The notes under the pieces: generated by a model | Told to the model about the DNA's origin: nothing | Database searches by the model: none | Seen by the model: the letters and a program-made list of their open reading frames with translations, nothing else | Assembly: GCA_003024785.1 (NCBI GenBank) | Contig: PUQB01000357.1 | Coordinates: 143,782 to 207,781, forward strand | From: Selaginella tamariscina | Lineage: Eukaryota; Streptophyta; Lycopodiopsida; Selaginellales; Selaginellaceae | Length of the DNA: 64,000 bases | Direction: 5' to 3' | Shown here: positions 26,301-38,004 of the stretch, piece after piece | How positions within the stretch are numbered: position 1 is the stretch's first letter | Layout: each line of letters begins with the position of its first letter | Made by a program: the position numbers and the translations under genes

Positions 26301-26482
26301 ACGAACATCAATCAGATATTAGACCGGAAGTTATCTCGAGGAGTACAGAACATTCGCACACTCCAGGACCCATGGAAACATCAATAGAAGATGCAGAAGA
26401 TCTTGAACCATCTCACAAGCGGCTTAGACCTTCTTCGCCTCATTCAGAAGGTAATAGCGAAGAAGAATTGATAATGAATTGA
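23379..26482 (+). CDS. ParB-fold plus DNA-methyltransferase-like protein
   Basis: The main frame is 23475-24779; small introns follow at 24780-24840 and 25684-25736. The first half of about 200 residues is unrecognised. Then comes a ParB/sulfiredoxin-like core: YRPLNQERVAELMEKMKDDN, PHNAVLCPY and YYIISGQHTITAAQRLL. The C-terminal half has the order of a beta-class DNA methyltransferase: LLLDSETLWGN where a DPPY/DPPW motif would stand, then RYPNITSQAARSIVNLIRGP and a motif-I-like AWVFDYCTRGSVLKECYL with VFAVEKDK. The degenerate motif IV suggests weak or lost catalysis. An acidic Ser/Glu tail ends it. One missing G at 24883-24885 breaks the frame before EGNIILMML. The start is unresolved: ATG 23379 (MESSSNS) joins by the 23402-23462 intron only if a further indel is assumed. 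Similar two-domain proteins occur in bacteria and phages; the role here is inferred. Confidence 0.6.
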
Positions 26483-26593
26483 TAGAGTGATGAATAGTTG
26501 TAAATGAGTGTAACATAAGGCATTTTTGTATATTTCTTTTATATTTGTACAGAAAATAAATTCTCAAGGATTAATGAAGCTTTTAGTTCAAAC

Positions 26594-27926
26594 ATGGGTC
26601 ACACATTAACAAGGTAAATAATATACCTTGATAATTTTAAGGTCAGCTAATTATCATTTTGCAGATGTAATGAAATAATTGAGAACATGGATTTTCAGCA
26701 TTGCCATGAGGTAAGAGAGGGGTTTGGCGACAATTTCTTGTGCCACATGTCAGAATGACAGAGTTCATGCAGGAAATGGATAATAATGCAGCTCAAAACA
26801 TCGTTACCATGGGGGCCACTTCAGTTTTTGCATCATCATTTTTATTGGCTTCAGTTCCGAAATCAATTTCTTCAGCGCATGCAATATCTGAATCTTGTAA
26901 GGATGATGTACAATTAAATGATGAAGGGATAGGCAACGAATAGTGGCAACGGATAAATGTGAAAGGGAGCAAACAAGTGATTTGCAAAGTATTCAAGAGG
27001 CAACGCTATCTCATGTTACTCATGGCCATATTGTGTTGTTGGATGTCAATGGTGTTCTGCTTCATCGACAAAGGCCCGATAGAAAAACAGAAATCAAACA
27101 AGGAGATTTCATTCCTTGTCATGGTAAATTTCGATATGATATTATTTTTCGTCCAGGGTTGGATCGTCTCTTTCAAAAGCTTAAGGAGATGGGTGCGCTT
27201 GTGGGGATTTGGTCATGCATGCAGATTCATAACTTAACACCGCTGTTGAGTTTACTTAAGAAACATTGTAGTGTTGCAGAAGAGGTGATTCGTAAAGATT
27301 GGATTTTTGACCAGCGAATGTGTCATAAACCTCTCGAATTTCACAATATAAGAAAGGAAAGCAAGCCATACTTCTTCAAGAATGAAAGAATAATTGGGAC
27401 TCATGGGGAGATCAGTCGCTTAAGGATAACGAAGAATGCACATATCTTAGTAGTAGACGACTCTCCTCAGAAGGCTATGCTCAACCAAAACATTGCTTGT
27501 ATTCATCCAATCACTTTCGATCCATATTCTGATACCGATATCATGGATGAGCTAGTGAACTACTTGGATACGTGCCTCAGAAAGAAGAATCTCGAAAATT
27601 TTTGTGAGCAGTATCCACCGTATCATACATTTCCTGAAGCTTTTCTTTCTCGTGATATTGAATTTTATAAAATGAAGGATAGCAACCGGGCGCTTTATAA
27701 TATTATTCTTAAGGAACGTCAGTTTTTAGATGAGCCTTTATGCAGACCTTCTCTTATCACATCTTATGTATTAACAAGGATGGCAACTCCCAATTGCATT
27801 CGTGAGAGTGTTAAGTGGTGGCAACAACATCAAGATATTGACCAAAATGATTTGATTAATCCGGAGAGTGATGATTTAGACAAAATGAAAAGATTTCTTT
27901 GTATGATAGAAAGAAAGTATTTATAA
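26594..27926 (+). CDS. HAD/FCP1-like phosphatase, element cargo
   Basis: The secure part is 26943-27926. It shows HAD motif I as HIVLLDVNGVLLHR (D-x-N-G, the variant common in plant FCP1-like proteins), FRPGLDRLFQKLKEMGALVG with IWSCM, and the late motif ILVVDDSPQKAML. This is the order of NLI-interacting/small-CTD-phosphatase-like proteins. The second motif-I Asp is Asn, so protein-phosphatase activity is uncertain. The extension to 26594 (MGHTLTRCNEIIENMDFQ) uses a 51-base intron (26614-26664) and needs slips near 26740 and 26938. In the latter, one more A would join GIGNE to IVATDKCE. The gene stands directly downstream of the ParB-like gene on the same strand, inside the unique centre of the element. 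Confidence 0.6.
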
Positions 27927-28355
27927 AAAATTAACATGTTGATAAGAAAATGATTTCATTTGTAATTATGTTTGATAGTATTTCTTCATTATTGTAAACT
28001 ATTTTTAGAATAATATGAATATTCTAAGATATTTTAGGAATATTCCTTACTAAGTAAGGTTATTGAAGGATTAATTAATTAATTAATTAATATTTAAGGC
28101 TTAATTACATATTAATTAAATGATTAATTAATAATTAAAACTTAAGTATTAATTAGTAATTTATTTTATATTCCCATTTTCACGTATCATGCACTTTAGT
28201 TACAACGTGCATATGGTGTTATGTATGTAAAGAAGAAGACAGTGTTAACAAATTAAATTCATACACATTGCATATATTTGTACATATATATACATACACA
28301 TGTGTATACACATAAACATACATACATATTACATGTGTAATTTAATGTGTTACAT

Positions 28356-28371
28356 AGGGTTTAGGGTTAGG
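28356..28371. repeat. Interstitial telomere-type motif (right arm)
   Basis: Reads AGGGTTTAGGGTTAGG, the G-rich strand of the plant telomere repeat, at the position mirrored by 19545-19574. Confidence 0.7.
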
Positions 28372-30239
28372 ATGGATCATGCATGGTGTATATGTATGAG
28401 CGAAGAGAGAGTGTTAAAAAATTAATTTTGTACGCATTGCATATATTAGTACACATATATACATACACATATTATACATATATAGTACATAATTATTACA
28501 CAGTACATATTATGGATCATGCATGTGTGTATGTATAAGAGAAGAGAGACAGGTTACATATTATGGATCATGATCATGCATGGTGTGTATGTATGAGAGA
28601 AGGGATTATGCATGGTGACACTGTGTATGTATGAGAAAAGAGATAAAGTGTTAACAAATTAAAATCGTACACATTGCATATATTAGTACACATATATACA
28701 TACACATGTATACACATAGACATACATATATATTACATGTGTAAATTCAATGTATTACATACACACAAACTAAGTACATATAGATCATACATGCGTTGAA
28801 CATGATGTTTTTCAATAAAGAAGCAACATATAATTTCTCAAGTTTGGTTTAGGGCAATGTGCATGTATGCATATGTGTCTCTGTAAGTGCTTCTAATGCG
28901 TGTGCACGTGTATATATAAATTTTAATTGTGTTATATATATGTGTGCAAAACAAACATCGAATAATTAAGAAAATAATATTAATAAACACACTATAAACA
29001 TATTTTAAATTATACATAATAATATATGATTGTATCTAATATATAGCCATATATAGTTTTAATAATATATATATTAATTTAATATTAATAATAAGGTTAA
29101 CACTAGAATATTCTTGAAATAATAAGAATTTAATTGAGAAAATCCCATTAATATATACAAATGTAGATCAAGTACTGAAATAATTAACTAAATTAATTAT
29201 GATAATCATGTTTAATATTGGAATATTCTTGGAATAATAAGAAAATAATAAAGAATATCCCATTAATATAAAGAAGATTAATTACTCATATTTTAAATTA
29301 TACATAATAATACATCATTTTATCTAATATATAATTGATAATAAGGTTTAACATAGGAATATTCTTGAAATAATAAGAAATTAATTGAGAAAAATCCCAT
29401 TAATATATACAAATGTAGAATATTACTGATATAGTTAAGAATAAGACTAATTTAATTTTGATAATCAGGTTTAATATTAGAATATTCTTTGAATATTTAA
29501 AAAAATAATAAAGAATATCCCATTAATAGTAGGAAATGTAAATTAATTACTCGAATAATTAAGAAAATAATAATAATAAACAGACATGACTATATTTTAA
29601 ATAATACATAATAATATATCAATTTATTTATTTTATAAGTATATATATATATAATATATTTAATAATATATACTGAAATATTCAGAATGTAGAATAATTA
29701 TAAAAATTTCGTAATATTAAATAGCTTGAATCATTTGAATAACATTAAATGCAATTTTAAAACACTCATTAGAATTGGAGAGTATATATGTCAGACTGTC
29801 GGTTATTTTTTTAACTCATCTTAAATTTTCTTTTCTGTTCTTTTCAAAAATTTCGAATTTCTGACATAAGTATTGTCAGTCTGACATGTTAAATTTGAAA
29901 ATACATTTAATTTCCATTCAATTCAGATCTGGTTCTTTCTGCGGCAAGAATTTCTTCATTTCCTTATTTTTCACTCTTCAGATTTTCTTTTTCTTTATTG
30001 TGATCAGTACAGGAGCGACATTAAATTGGGTGCGCTATTGTTTATAGAAAAACACGGCGCCTTCAGTGTTGTTTATAAGTAAGTATTATAAACAATTAGA
30101 TATAATTATAAAAATTCACTCTCTTACATTCTCTTTTAAATTTAGAATTTAGGGGTTTAGGAATGTATTAGGATTATAATATATTATGTTAGGGATTTAT
30201 CCTGTTTAAATATCTTCTAACTTAATATTCTCGGTTAGC

Positions 30240-30990
30240 TGGGGTGGCGGGATTAATTCGGCCATTTCTTTTTCGCCTCTTAGAAGAGGTGGCAGGATTA
30301 ATCCCGCCACCATCTCTTTGATAGTTATGGCAGAATTAATCTGGGCAATACTTCTTCGCTCTTAAAAAGAGCGGCGGGATTAATCCCGCCTATAACTCTT
30401 CAACTAATAAAGAGTTACCTGAATTTATTAGAAAGGGATTAGTCTCGCCAACCGTTTTAGGAGGCAGATAAGGGGTGGCGGGATTAATCTCGCCACCACT
30501 TCCCTGTTTTAAATATTTATGGGCAGGATTTATCCTGAGATCTCTTTGAAATCATAGTTTCAGAGAGGTTATGAGCGAGATTAATCCCGCCGCCTATTCC
30601 CCGTCGTAAGAGTTGTGAGCGGGATTAATCCCGCCCCTTTCCTCGTCGGAGGGATTTGCGGCGGATTTGCCGATCTCACCGACGAGGAAGATTCTGGCGG
30701 CGGGTTAATCCCACCGGTACTTCCTCGTCGGAGGAGTCCGCGACGGGATTAATCATGCCGCCTCTCTATGATGAGGAAGTAGTACCGACAGCGGGATTAA
30801 TCCCGCCAATTCTTCCTCGCAGGAGGGAATCGGCAGCGAGATTAATCCGCTAACTCTCTCTGATGGGGTAGAGTCGACGGCGGGATTAATCCCGCCAACT
30901 CTCTCCGAAGGAGGTAGAGTCTATGGCGGGATTAATCCTGCCCATCGTTCCTTGTCGGAGGGAGCCGTTGGCAGGATTAATCCCGCCCAT
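30240..30990. repeat. Right array of the palindrome GGCGGGATTAATCCCGCC
   Basis: About fifteen copies, many degenerate (ggcaggattaatcccgcc, gcgagattaatcccgcc, gacgggattaatcatgcc), mirroring the left array at 17384-17960. Copies here are more decayed than those in the left arm. Confidence 0.85.
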
Positions 30991-31070
30991 CAATTGTATT
31001 AATAAAGCATGAGATATTTTTTTATATATAATTATTATTATTACAATGCTTATTATTAAGCAACCGCAGT

Positions 31071-31590
31071 TATGATTTCTTAGAAATATTGCATAAACAG
31101 ATATCATAAATAACACAATTATTTATGTGCAGGACAATATGTATAATACTGGAGATAAAGTATGTCTTCTTTGGAACAACGAAATAGTTGGCACTGAAAT
31201 GTGAAAGTTCGAGATGATAATGCATCATGTTACAATATTCCCAAGGATCTTGTGGTGTACGTATGGGTGAGCACCATTTACAAGCATGTTGAGGTTCCGG
31301 GAATGGAATTTGAGGAGGGTTCTCCTGTATGATTTCTTAGAAATATTGCATAAACAGATATCATAAATAACACAATTATTTATGTGCAGAACAATATGTT
31401 ATAATACTGGAGATAAAGTATGTCTTCTTGGAACAACGAAATAGTTGGCACTGAAAATGTGAAAGTTCNNNNNNNNNNNNNNNNNNNNNNNNNNNNNNNN
31501 ATATTGCCAAGGATCTTGTGTGTACGTAGGGTGAACACCATTTTCAAGCATGTTGAGGTTCTGGGAATGGAATTTGAGGAGGGTTCTCCT
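31071..31590 (+). repeat. Tandem duplication of the transposase-gene 5' end, with a 32-N gap
   Basis: The stretch beginning tatgatttcttagaaatatt occurs at 31071 and again at 31329; the two copies cover the splice acceptor and the first coding bases. Ns fill 31469-31500 inside the second copy. The left arm has a single copy, so this is probably an unmerged contig overlap rather than biology. Confidence 0.75.
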
Positions 31591-34405
31591 GTATTATGTG
31601 AATTGGATGAAGTCAAGGCTGACACAAAGAATATGCAGAGTCACAAACAAATAGTAGCACGAGTTTTTACCAGATGATGGCTTGCCTGCCTGTGATGGAT
31701 GAGGTGATTCTCTTTCTTCATGAGATTGAAGTCGGAAGAGGCATCATCACAGCTATAAATCCAATGGAAGCAGTGTCAGAAGAGAAACTAGGGTCCGACT
31801 TCGTGGGTGTAGTTGTGACAGAGGTTTCACCTAATGGCACATTGTCCTGGATCCCTCGTGAGGTGGCGAACATCTGAATTAAGACGGCAAGATGGTTCAA
31901 CATATTCTGGGTTGGATTTCAATAATAACAACCCGGAAGAACAACTCATATTTGAAGAGGTTCCTTGCATTGGTCCTATTGTAAGAAAAAGGCGATTCAT
32001 GGGTTGTAGATCTTCCCCTGCAAGTTTCAGCAAGAGGGTAAGATGGATCCTACATCTTCCGAAAGTGTTACGAGCATTTCCACGATTGCTGCAAGAAGAA
32101 GTGTTGTCAGATGGCAGACCGGAATGAAATTACCCAATGTAGACATGTCTTTCGTATGCTCACCCAAAAGCAAAGGCATGAGTTTGTATATGCTGCACTA
32201 ACTGGGTGTATTGATGGAATGGCCTCGGACACAGGTTATCAGAGTACATCCATGGTATTTAATAAGGTGGCCATCTGCTTCAAAGCTTGGTACAGTATAT
32301 ACGGGATCCCAAAGACCACGTTCTACCGTCGGAGGGATGAGTGGCTAGATGGAGCGCGAACCTCAGTATGGGAACACTCGCTTGGTCAAAACCCGCTCTC
32401 ACATTGGCAGCCATAGAGATACTCAAGGCTTTTGTGGAAGCAAATGCAGACAGGATGCCTCACAAATGCCGAACCACAAATGCAGGGGTCAGGGAAAATC
32501 TCAAGGTTTTGCCTTCAATCTACACTCAATTGAACATGTGAACAAGTGCCTCAGTTTGATGGGGCTCCAAGCAATCTGCACTGGTACCTTCAACAACATA
32601 TGGAATACTCATTTTAAGGATGTGGAGATTGCAAAACACTCTAGCTTTTCCAAGTGTGACACTTGTACATCATTGAAGGCTGCAGAGGCTTGTGCAAAAA
32701 CCTTGGTGGAGATCACTGCCATTCAAAAAAGATGGAGGCCCACATGATTGCACAACAAACTTGCCGGTCTCAGTACTATGCACACCGCATGCTTTCTGTG
32801 TCACGCCCATCAGAGTACCTGTGCTTGATCCATGACAAGATGGATCATTCAAAGACCAGCATTCCAAAGCTCTTTGCAACACCAAAGTGCCTTGGAAATG
32901 TCATGAAACTTCCGATTTCATTGACAGGTGTGCTAACACATGGACACGGTTGTGAGTCATATGGACACTTTTCACTTCCACATTGGTCTAGCGACTCCAA
33001 TTTCACTATTGGGTCGTTGCCATGTGTTTCAGAAACCTTGAAGCCCACTCACAGACAAGTCCTATCAGTGATCTCAAAGTGAAGAAACAACACCTTCAAC
33101 CTTTACATAATGCTCTCATGAACACGTCTGCACTTGAGGCTACTTGGGAATATGAGAGGCATTGTCAGCCCTGCACAAAAAACAGATGGCCCTGTTGAGA
33201 GTTCAGGTTCAGTGGAGGGATCTAGCTCAAATAGTGTACATGTGTCCTCAACATCAAATAAGCTTCCTCGTCATTTGCTTTTACAGATGGATAATTGTGC
33301 AGGCGAGAACAAAAATAGGTAAATCATTTTACTTAAGGGTTTCTCAAGCTCATACTTACTTTTATTTTCTAGATATGTGCTAGCATACTTGTCAATGCTT
33401 GTTGCCAAAGGTGTGTTTGAAACAATCACGCTCAGTTTCCTTATGGTTGGTCACACTCATGAAGATATTGATGCGTTCTTCAGCAAGGTCTCCAACTCTA
33501 CAAAAAGGACAAGTGCACTTACCTTACCGCATATGATGAATCTTTTTGAAAATTGCATCTCCAAAAAAAGTTGTGCTTTGCTTGTGACTGAGGTGCCAGA
33601 CTTCAAAAAATTTCTCAAGGAGTATATAAAAGAAGGGAGTGATTCTTTAGTTGGTCACCTTGTGCCGCTACAATTCTTTTTCTCCATACGAGATGGTATA
33701 CCTATTATGCAGTACAAGTTACGGCCATCAGAGCAGGAGTGGTTACCGAAAGAGGGTTAATGCTCTTCAAAAGTGGAGAGATGGAAAGCCACTTCTCCCA
33801 GAAGGACAACCAGACCCTATTCCATTGAGTGCCCAGCTCAAGGAACAAGAGGTTATTATTGATGGCATCAAAAAATATGTGGCATGGGTTCAAAAATCGA
33901 TGCCAAAGAATTCTGATAAGGCAACTGGTTACTCAGAACTATATAAGCATGTGGTCACTATTGGGAGACTGTTGTTCGAGAGTTGGAAGGGCCTACTGTC
34001 ACAAGTACAGAATTGCAACACCCTTTTTGGCCTAAAACAAGGTGGCGAGAGGAGATTGAAATGACATCACTGAGCACAGACGACATAGAAGCCAGTAGTG
34101 ATGTGGAAGTGCAAACCCCACACTTTGTTGGACAAAGGAACCAAAAACCTAAAGCATACTTTGATTGCTGCAAGGATCTTCAAAAACTAATGATGGTTCT
34201 CATTACTCCAGATGCGTCATATAATCAGCCTATTTGGATGGGTCAAATTATCGACACACCTGAAGTAATCACAAAAAATAGTATTGTTAAGGTTGCATGG
34301 TTCAAACCACAAAAAAGGCGACACGAGAAGGAGAGCGAAAGATATAATGGATGCCTAGAGAAAACATGGTCTCCCAATCAAAAAGACCTGTTTTATAAAT
34401 GTTAA
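31139..34405 (+). CDS. DUF7869-type transposase-like protein, right-arm copy (frame-broken, gapped)
   Basis: Mirror of the left-arm gene: the same motifs (LIHDKMDHSKTSIPKL, QMDNCAGENKNR, GHTHEDIDAFFS) and an intron of the same 54-base length at 33319-33372. Here the run at 33905-33907 has three A and FDCCKDLQKLMMVL stays open at 34165, so the C-terminus reads through to DLFYKC and a stop at 34405. Damage includes the duplicated 5' end and N gap, shifts near 31855 and 32050, around 32370 and 32735, and one near 33755. Left and right copies are broken at different places, so a consensus of the two is largely open. Confidence 0.65.
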
Positions 34406-34986
34406 ATCCATTCGATATGGGTGGATGTCAAGAAGCGTTGATAAAGTCACGATTAACAAAACTGCAAGGGAATGTATGTTTTCTGAAGCTTAAAGCAATT
34501 ACAAAATTATAAAATATCATATATTTAATATTCATAATTATTATAAACTCTTTAATAATAGTACCAAATTGTTACTTAACTATATAAATTTAAAAAATGA
34601 TATGGAAGATTGACTATATTATTATAGGATTTTATATATATTATTATTACTACAAATTTTTAATTAATAATGTTATATTTAAATATTAATATTTTAATAA
34701 CAACATCAATATTTATATAATGTACCTCTTATGCTCTTCCTTAATTGTTATATTAGGCAATATATTATATAATTTAATACCTTCTACTTTTATAATGTTA
34801 TTAATTTTTTTCAATGAATGCTATAATTTATTAAAGGGTAGAATACAAAATAGAATATTCTAAAGAATATTCTCTTTTCAAACATATATTCTAAAGAATA
34901 TTCCTTTAATATTAGAAAATGCTAATTAAATAGCTAAAATTGCTAATTATTAGGAAATGGGACTATAGCCATGCCCATTTTAGTTA

Positions 34987-35599
34987 TAACATACATATTG
35001 CTATTATACTATTTCTTAATTGACATTTTTCACATATTACAATAAATAAACTTCATAGTTCATTTTAAATATGTTATAAGTTAAATACATACTTGTATTA
35101 AGTATTATTAATTAAAAGTTAAATACATGAATTTAAATTCTTCAAAGGTACAAAATATAAATTTAAAACTAACACGAGTATATATGTGAAGTTAAATTTA
35201 TGGGCTATGTATATATATAATTTTCCTTAAAAATAAAAGCTGAATGACTTGAACTATGCTGAATATATATATCATCTAAGCCATCCATCCATTGCACTTA
35301 GCTAGGGTTCTTAGCCACCATCTATGAGTCTACATGTCCTTAAGCAGCAATTATGCATATTAAAGTTAACTTCATCTTGGTTAAACATTCCATCTGTTCA
35401 TATATTCCCTCTTAGATATGGCTCTTCCCACTTGGATAAGCTCTTTCCTTATGGTGGCTCTATGTAGTGAAGAACACATACATACTAAATACATTGAATC
35501 TCTAAATAATTTGTTGAAGATTCTTACCATGTTTAGTGAAATTCTCTTTAGACTTAATCCATTCCCACGTATCCTAGTAGCTTTTTCTTGTTTAAGTTC

Positions 35600-35639
<40 letters not shown>

Positions 35640-37990
35640 ATGTGGATGTGTGGATGTGTGCCCATGTTTTTTTCTTGTTTGTGTGATCTGGGTTTTGGAA
35701 TGTGGTTTAGTAGAGTTCAATAGTTTAATCTCAAGATTTGTGATAAGTTTATTATTTAATATTGCAGGTTTCTTTGCAAGGATATAAAGCATATATGTGT
35801 GTGTGTGTGGTGTGTGTTAATGTTCGTAAGACATGTATGACTCATGTATTTAAATTATAATGTATATTTAATATAAGTAAATATCTATGAAACTCATTCT
35901 ATATATAATTATTGTCCTTAGTTACATACTCTATAAATATTATATACTTATATATGTGTGTGTGTGTGTGTGTGTATCTTCCTACTACATTATATAATAT
36001 TTGCAAAGAGCAATTAAGTAAGAGAGATTTAAAGAAAGAGTCATAAAAAGCTTGAAAAAAAGAGTAAAGTAAGAAATGTCTTTTGAATTAAAATGTTTGT
36101 TGTTTTTAGTTAAATTAATTATCTTATTAAGTATAAATAATATGTTAATTATTTTTTACAAAAATAAGGGCTTGTCTTTTAAGGTTTAAAAAAAATAATT
36201 AGGTCATGAGTACAAGATGTGTTAATTATTATTCTAGCACCATAATTAGAGGGTTTCAAATAAAATAAATAATCCTAACATCATAAAAAGGGTTTTAAAT
36301 TATAAAATAAATAAAATAATCAATCTAGTTATCATTAAAGAAAATAAAACTACTCATTTTAGTCATGTGGTTACATCGAAGGTGGAAAGGGAATGTAACT
36401 TTAAACATTCATGGCAACGTTTATACTATGTATTATATTGTTTTTGCATGTGATGTTTAATAAGTTAACATTAATAAAAAAAAATTGCTTGTGATTATTC
36501 TCATGCCCTCGTTCTTCACAATGATGAACTTTAAAAAAGGGTATTGTGAAAAACTCACATTATGCTTTAAATAAGGTACATAGTGCATTTAACTTTATTT
36601 TTATTGTTGAAGGTATATAAGAAATTTATAAAGTTTATTAAATAAAATGAATGTACAATGGGTTTATCATGTTCATATATTTTAAAGGGCATAATAAAAA
36701 ATAATATCTTGAAATACCACACTTTAACAACATAGTGACTCCATCAATTTTAGTTACAATCCAAAACTCTCATATATCTAAGTAAAGGAATTTTCATAAT
36801 ATTTTTATAACTTTGAGAAATAACTTGATCTTGTAATTGTCATCATTTATAGTAGAGACTGAGACAATATTTAATTGTCTTCGAACCCACAATTTTCGTT
36901 CTTAATTAATGAAACATCTTTAACAAATACTTTCGTAATAGTTTCTTATATAAATTCAAAAATTTCACTTCTGAAAAAAATACAAAATGCCCTCAACTGT
37001 TCCTCTTAATCGTTACTCCCATCCTAAAAACAAACATAACAAGACCAATTATTCTACACTAAGTATTTAAAGAAACCTTATTATTTTTGTACTGAAAACT
37101 TATTGAATAAACTCTTCAACATTTGAACTTCATTAATCCATACCTTGCAAATTGTACAGTTCCTCCTCCACAAGGTTTAATTCATGTGAATTTGAATTAT
37201 TATATTTATAATAGTGTTTACCACATATATATAACAACATGGAACTTATTATAAATACATGTTAAGAATCCCAAGGGGTGGGTGTCCATCTAGCAGGTCC
37301 CAACTTAAATATATAAATCTTTTGTGAATTACATCCATATAGATATACATTAAGTAAAATATGTGCAATCACACACACAAATACATCAGTGTCCATAACA
37401 TTACAATGTAATGGAGATTGATACAAAGATTAAAAAGATTAAAAATTTAAAGATCAAATAATGAAATAACAAAAATCACAATCACAATAATAATAATAAC
37501 TGACAACATTTAAGTTTCATTTGAAATTTGAAACAAATTGATTTATACATATTTATTGTTATTTGAAATTATGAATATAGCAACCATGGTTTAAATACTT
37601 TGTATACAATAATACAAGTCTCAAAAAAATTATGAAATATTAACGTGTAAAATTCAAATCTAATTGTATACATACACAAATGTGTATATATGTATCTATA
37701 CATAGGAGATTACATAAGACAATGTGCACACACATACACACAAAGGTCATCAAAGTGATGGGAAAAGTCTATATAATAGCTGAGCTACACAAACAAACAG
37801 CAGCGAACCAATATTCTCTAGCAAACACCTCATCGCAACAACACTTTGTAGCATGTATCTGCAATATGTATGTTATATGTACACATAAAACGTATCATAA
37901 TTAAGAAAATTTGCTAACGATCGCTTTAATAATAGTAAAACAGTGTGGATACAAAATGTAATATGTATAATATGTACTAATACATATTTA
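34987..37990. other. AT-rich non-coding flank
   Basis: No gene-like frame. It contains (GT)n at about 35603-35640, 35796-35818 and 35957-35974, and poly-purine stretches near 36040-36070. The 101-codon plus-strand frame at 35418-35723 runs into the microsatellite and is also open on the other strand, so I do not call it a gene. Confidence 0.55.
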
Positions 37991-38004
37991 TAAAGCTGAC
38001 CTTA

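Larger units (their letters stand above)
13628..34984. mobile_element. Giant 21.4-kb TIR element with cargo genes
   Basis: The sequence starting ACTAAAATGGGCATGGCTAT at 13628 recurs as its reverse complement ending at 34984, and both ends are flanked by TA (13626-13627 and 34985-34986). Inverted similarity runs inwards for more than 6 kb on each side. It covers a transposase-like gene, a palindrome array and an AT-rich segment with telomere motifs. The unique centre (about 19,900-28,200) carries a third array and two genes, ParB/methyltransferase-like and HAD phosphatase-like. Outward-facing genes in both arms and a TA flank fit a cut-and-paste DNA transposon of unusual size. Element genes have introns of 51-61 bases, shorter than those of neighbouring host genes. 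An alternative is two neighbouring inverted copies of a smaller element that trapped the centre between them. Confidence 0.75.
28230..34984 (-). repeat. Right terminal inverted arm
   Basis: Reverse complement of the left arm in the same order: AT-rich tandem units, shortened telomere motif, palindrome array, transposase-like gene, AT-rich end. It is about 0.5 kb longer than the left arm, partly because of duplicated (AT)/(AC) blocks at 28250-28740 and the assembly duplication at 31071-31590. Short indels and substitutions separate the two arms. Confidence 0.75.

Noticed and set aside
35418..35723. 101-codon frame MALPTWISSFLMVALCSEEH
   Set aside because: It runs into a (GT)n microsatellite, the opposite strand is equally open, and no motif is seen.
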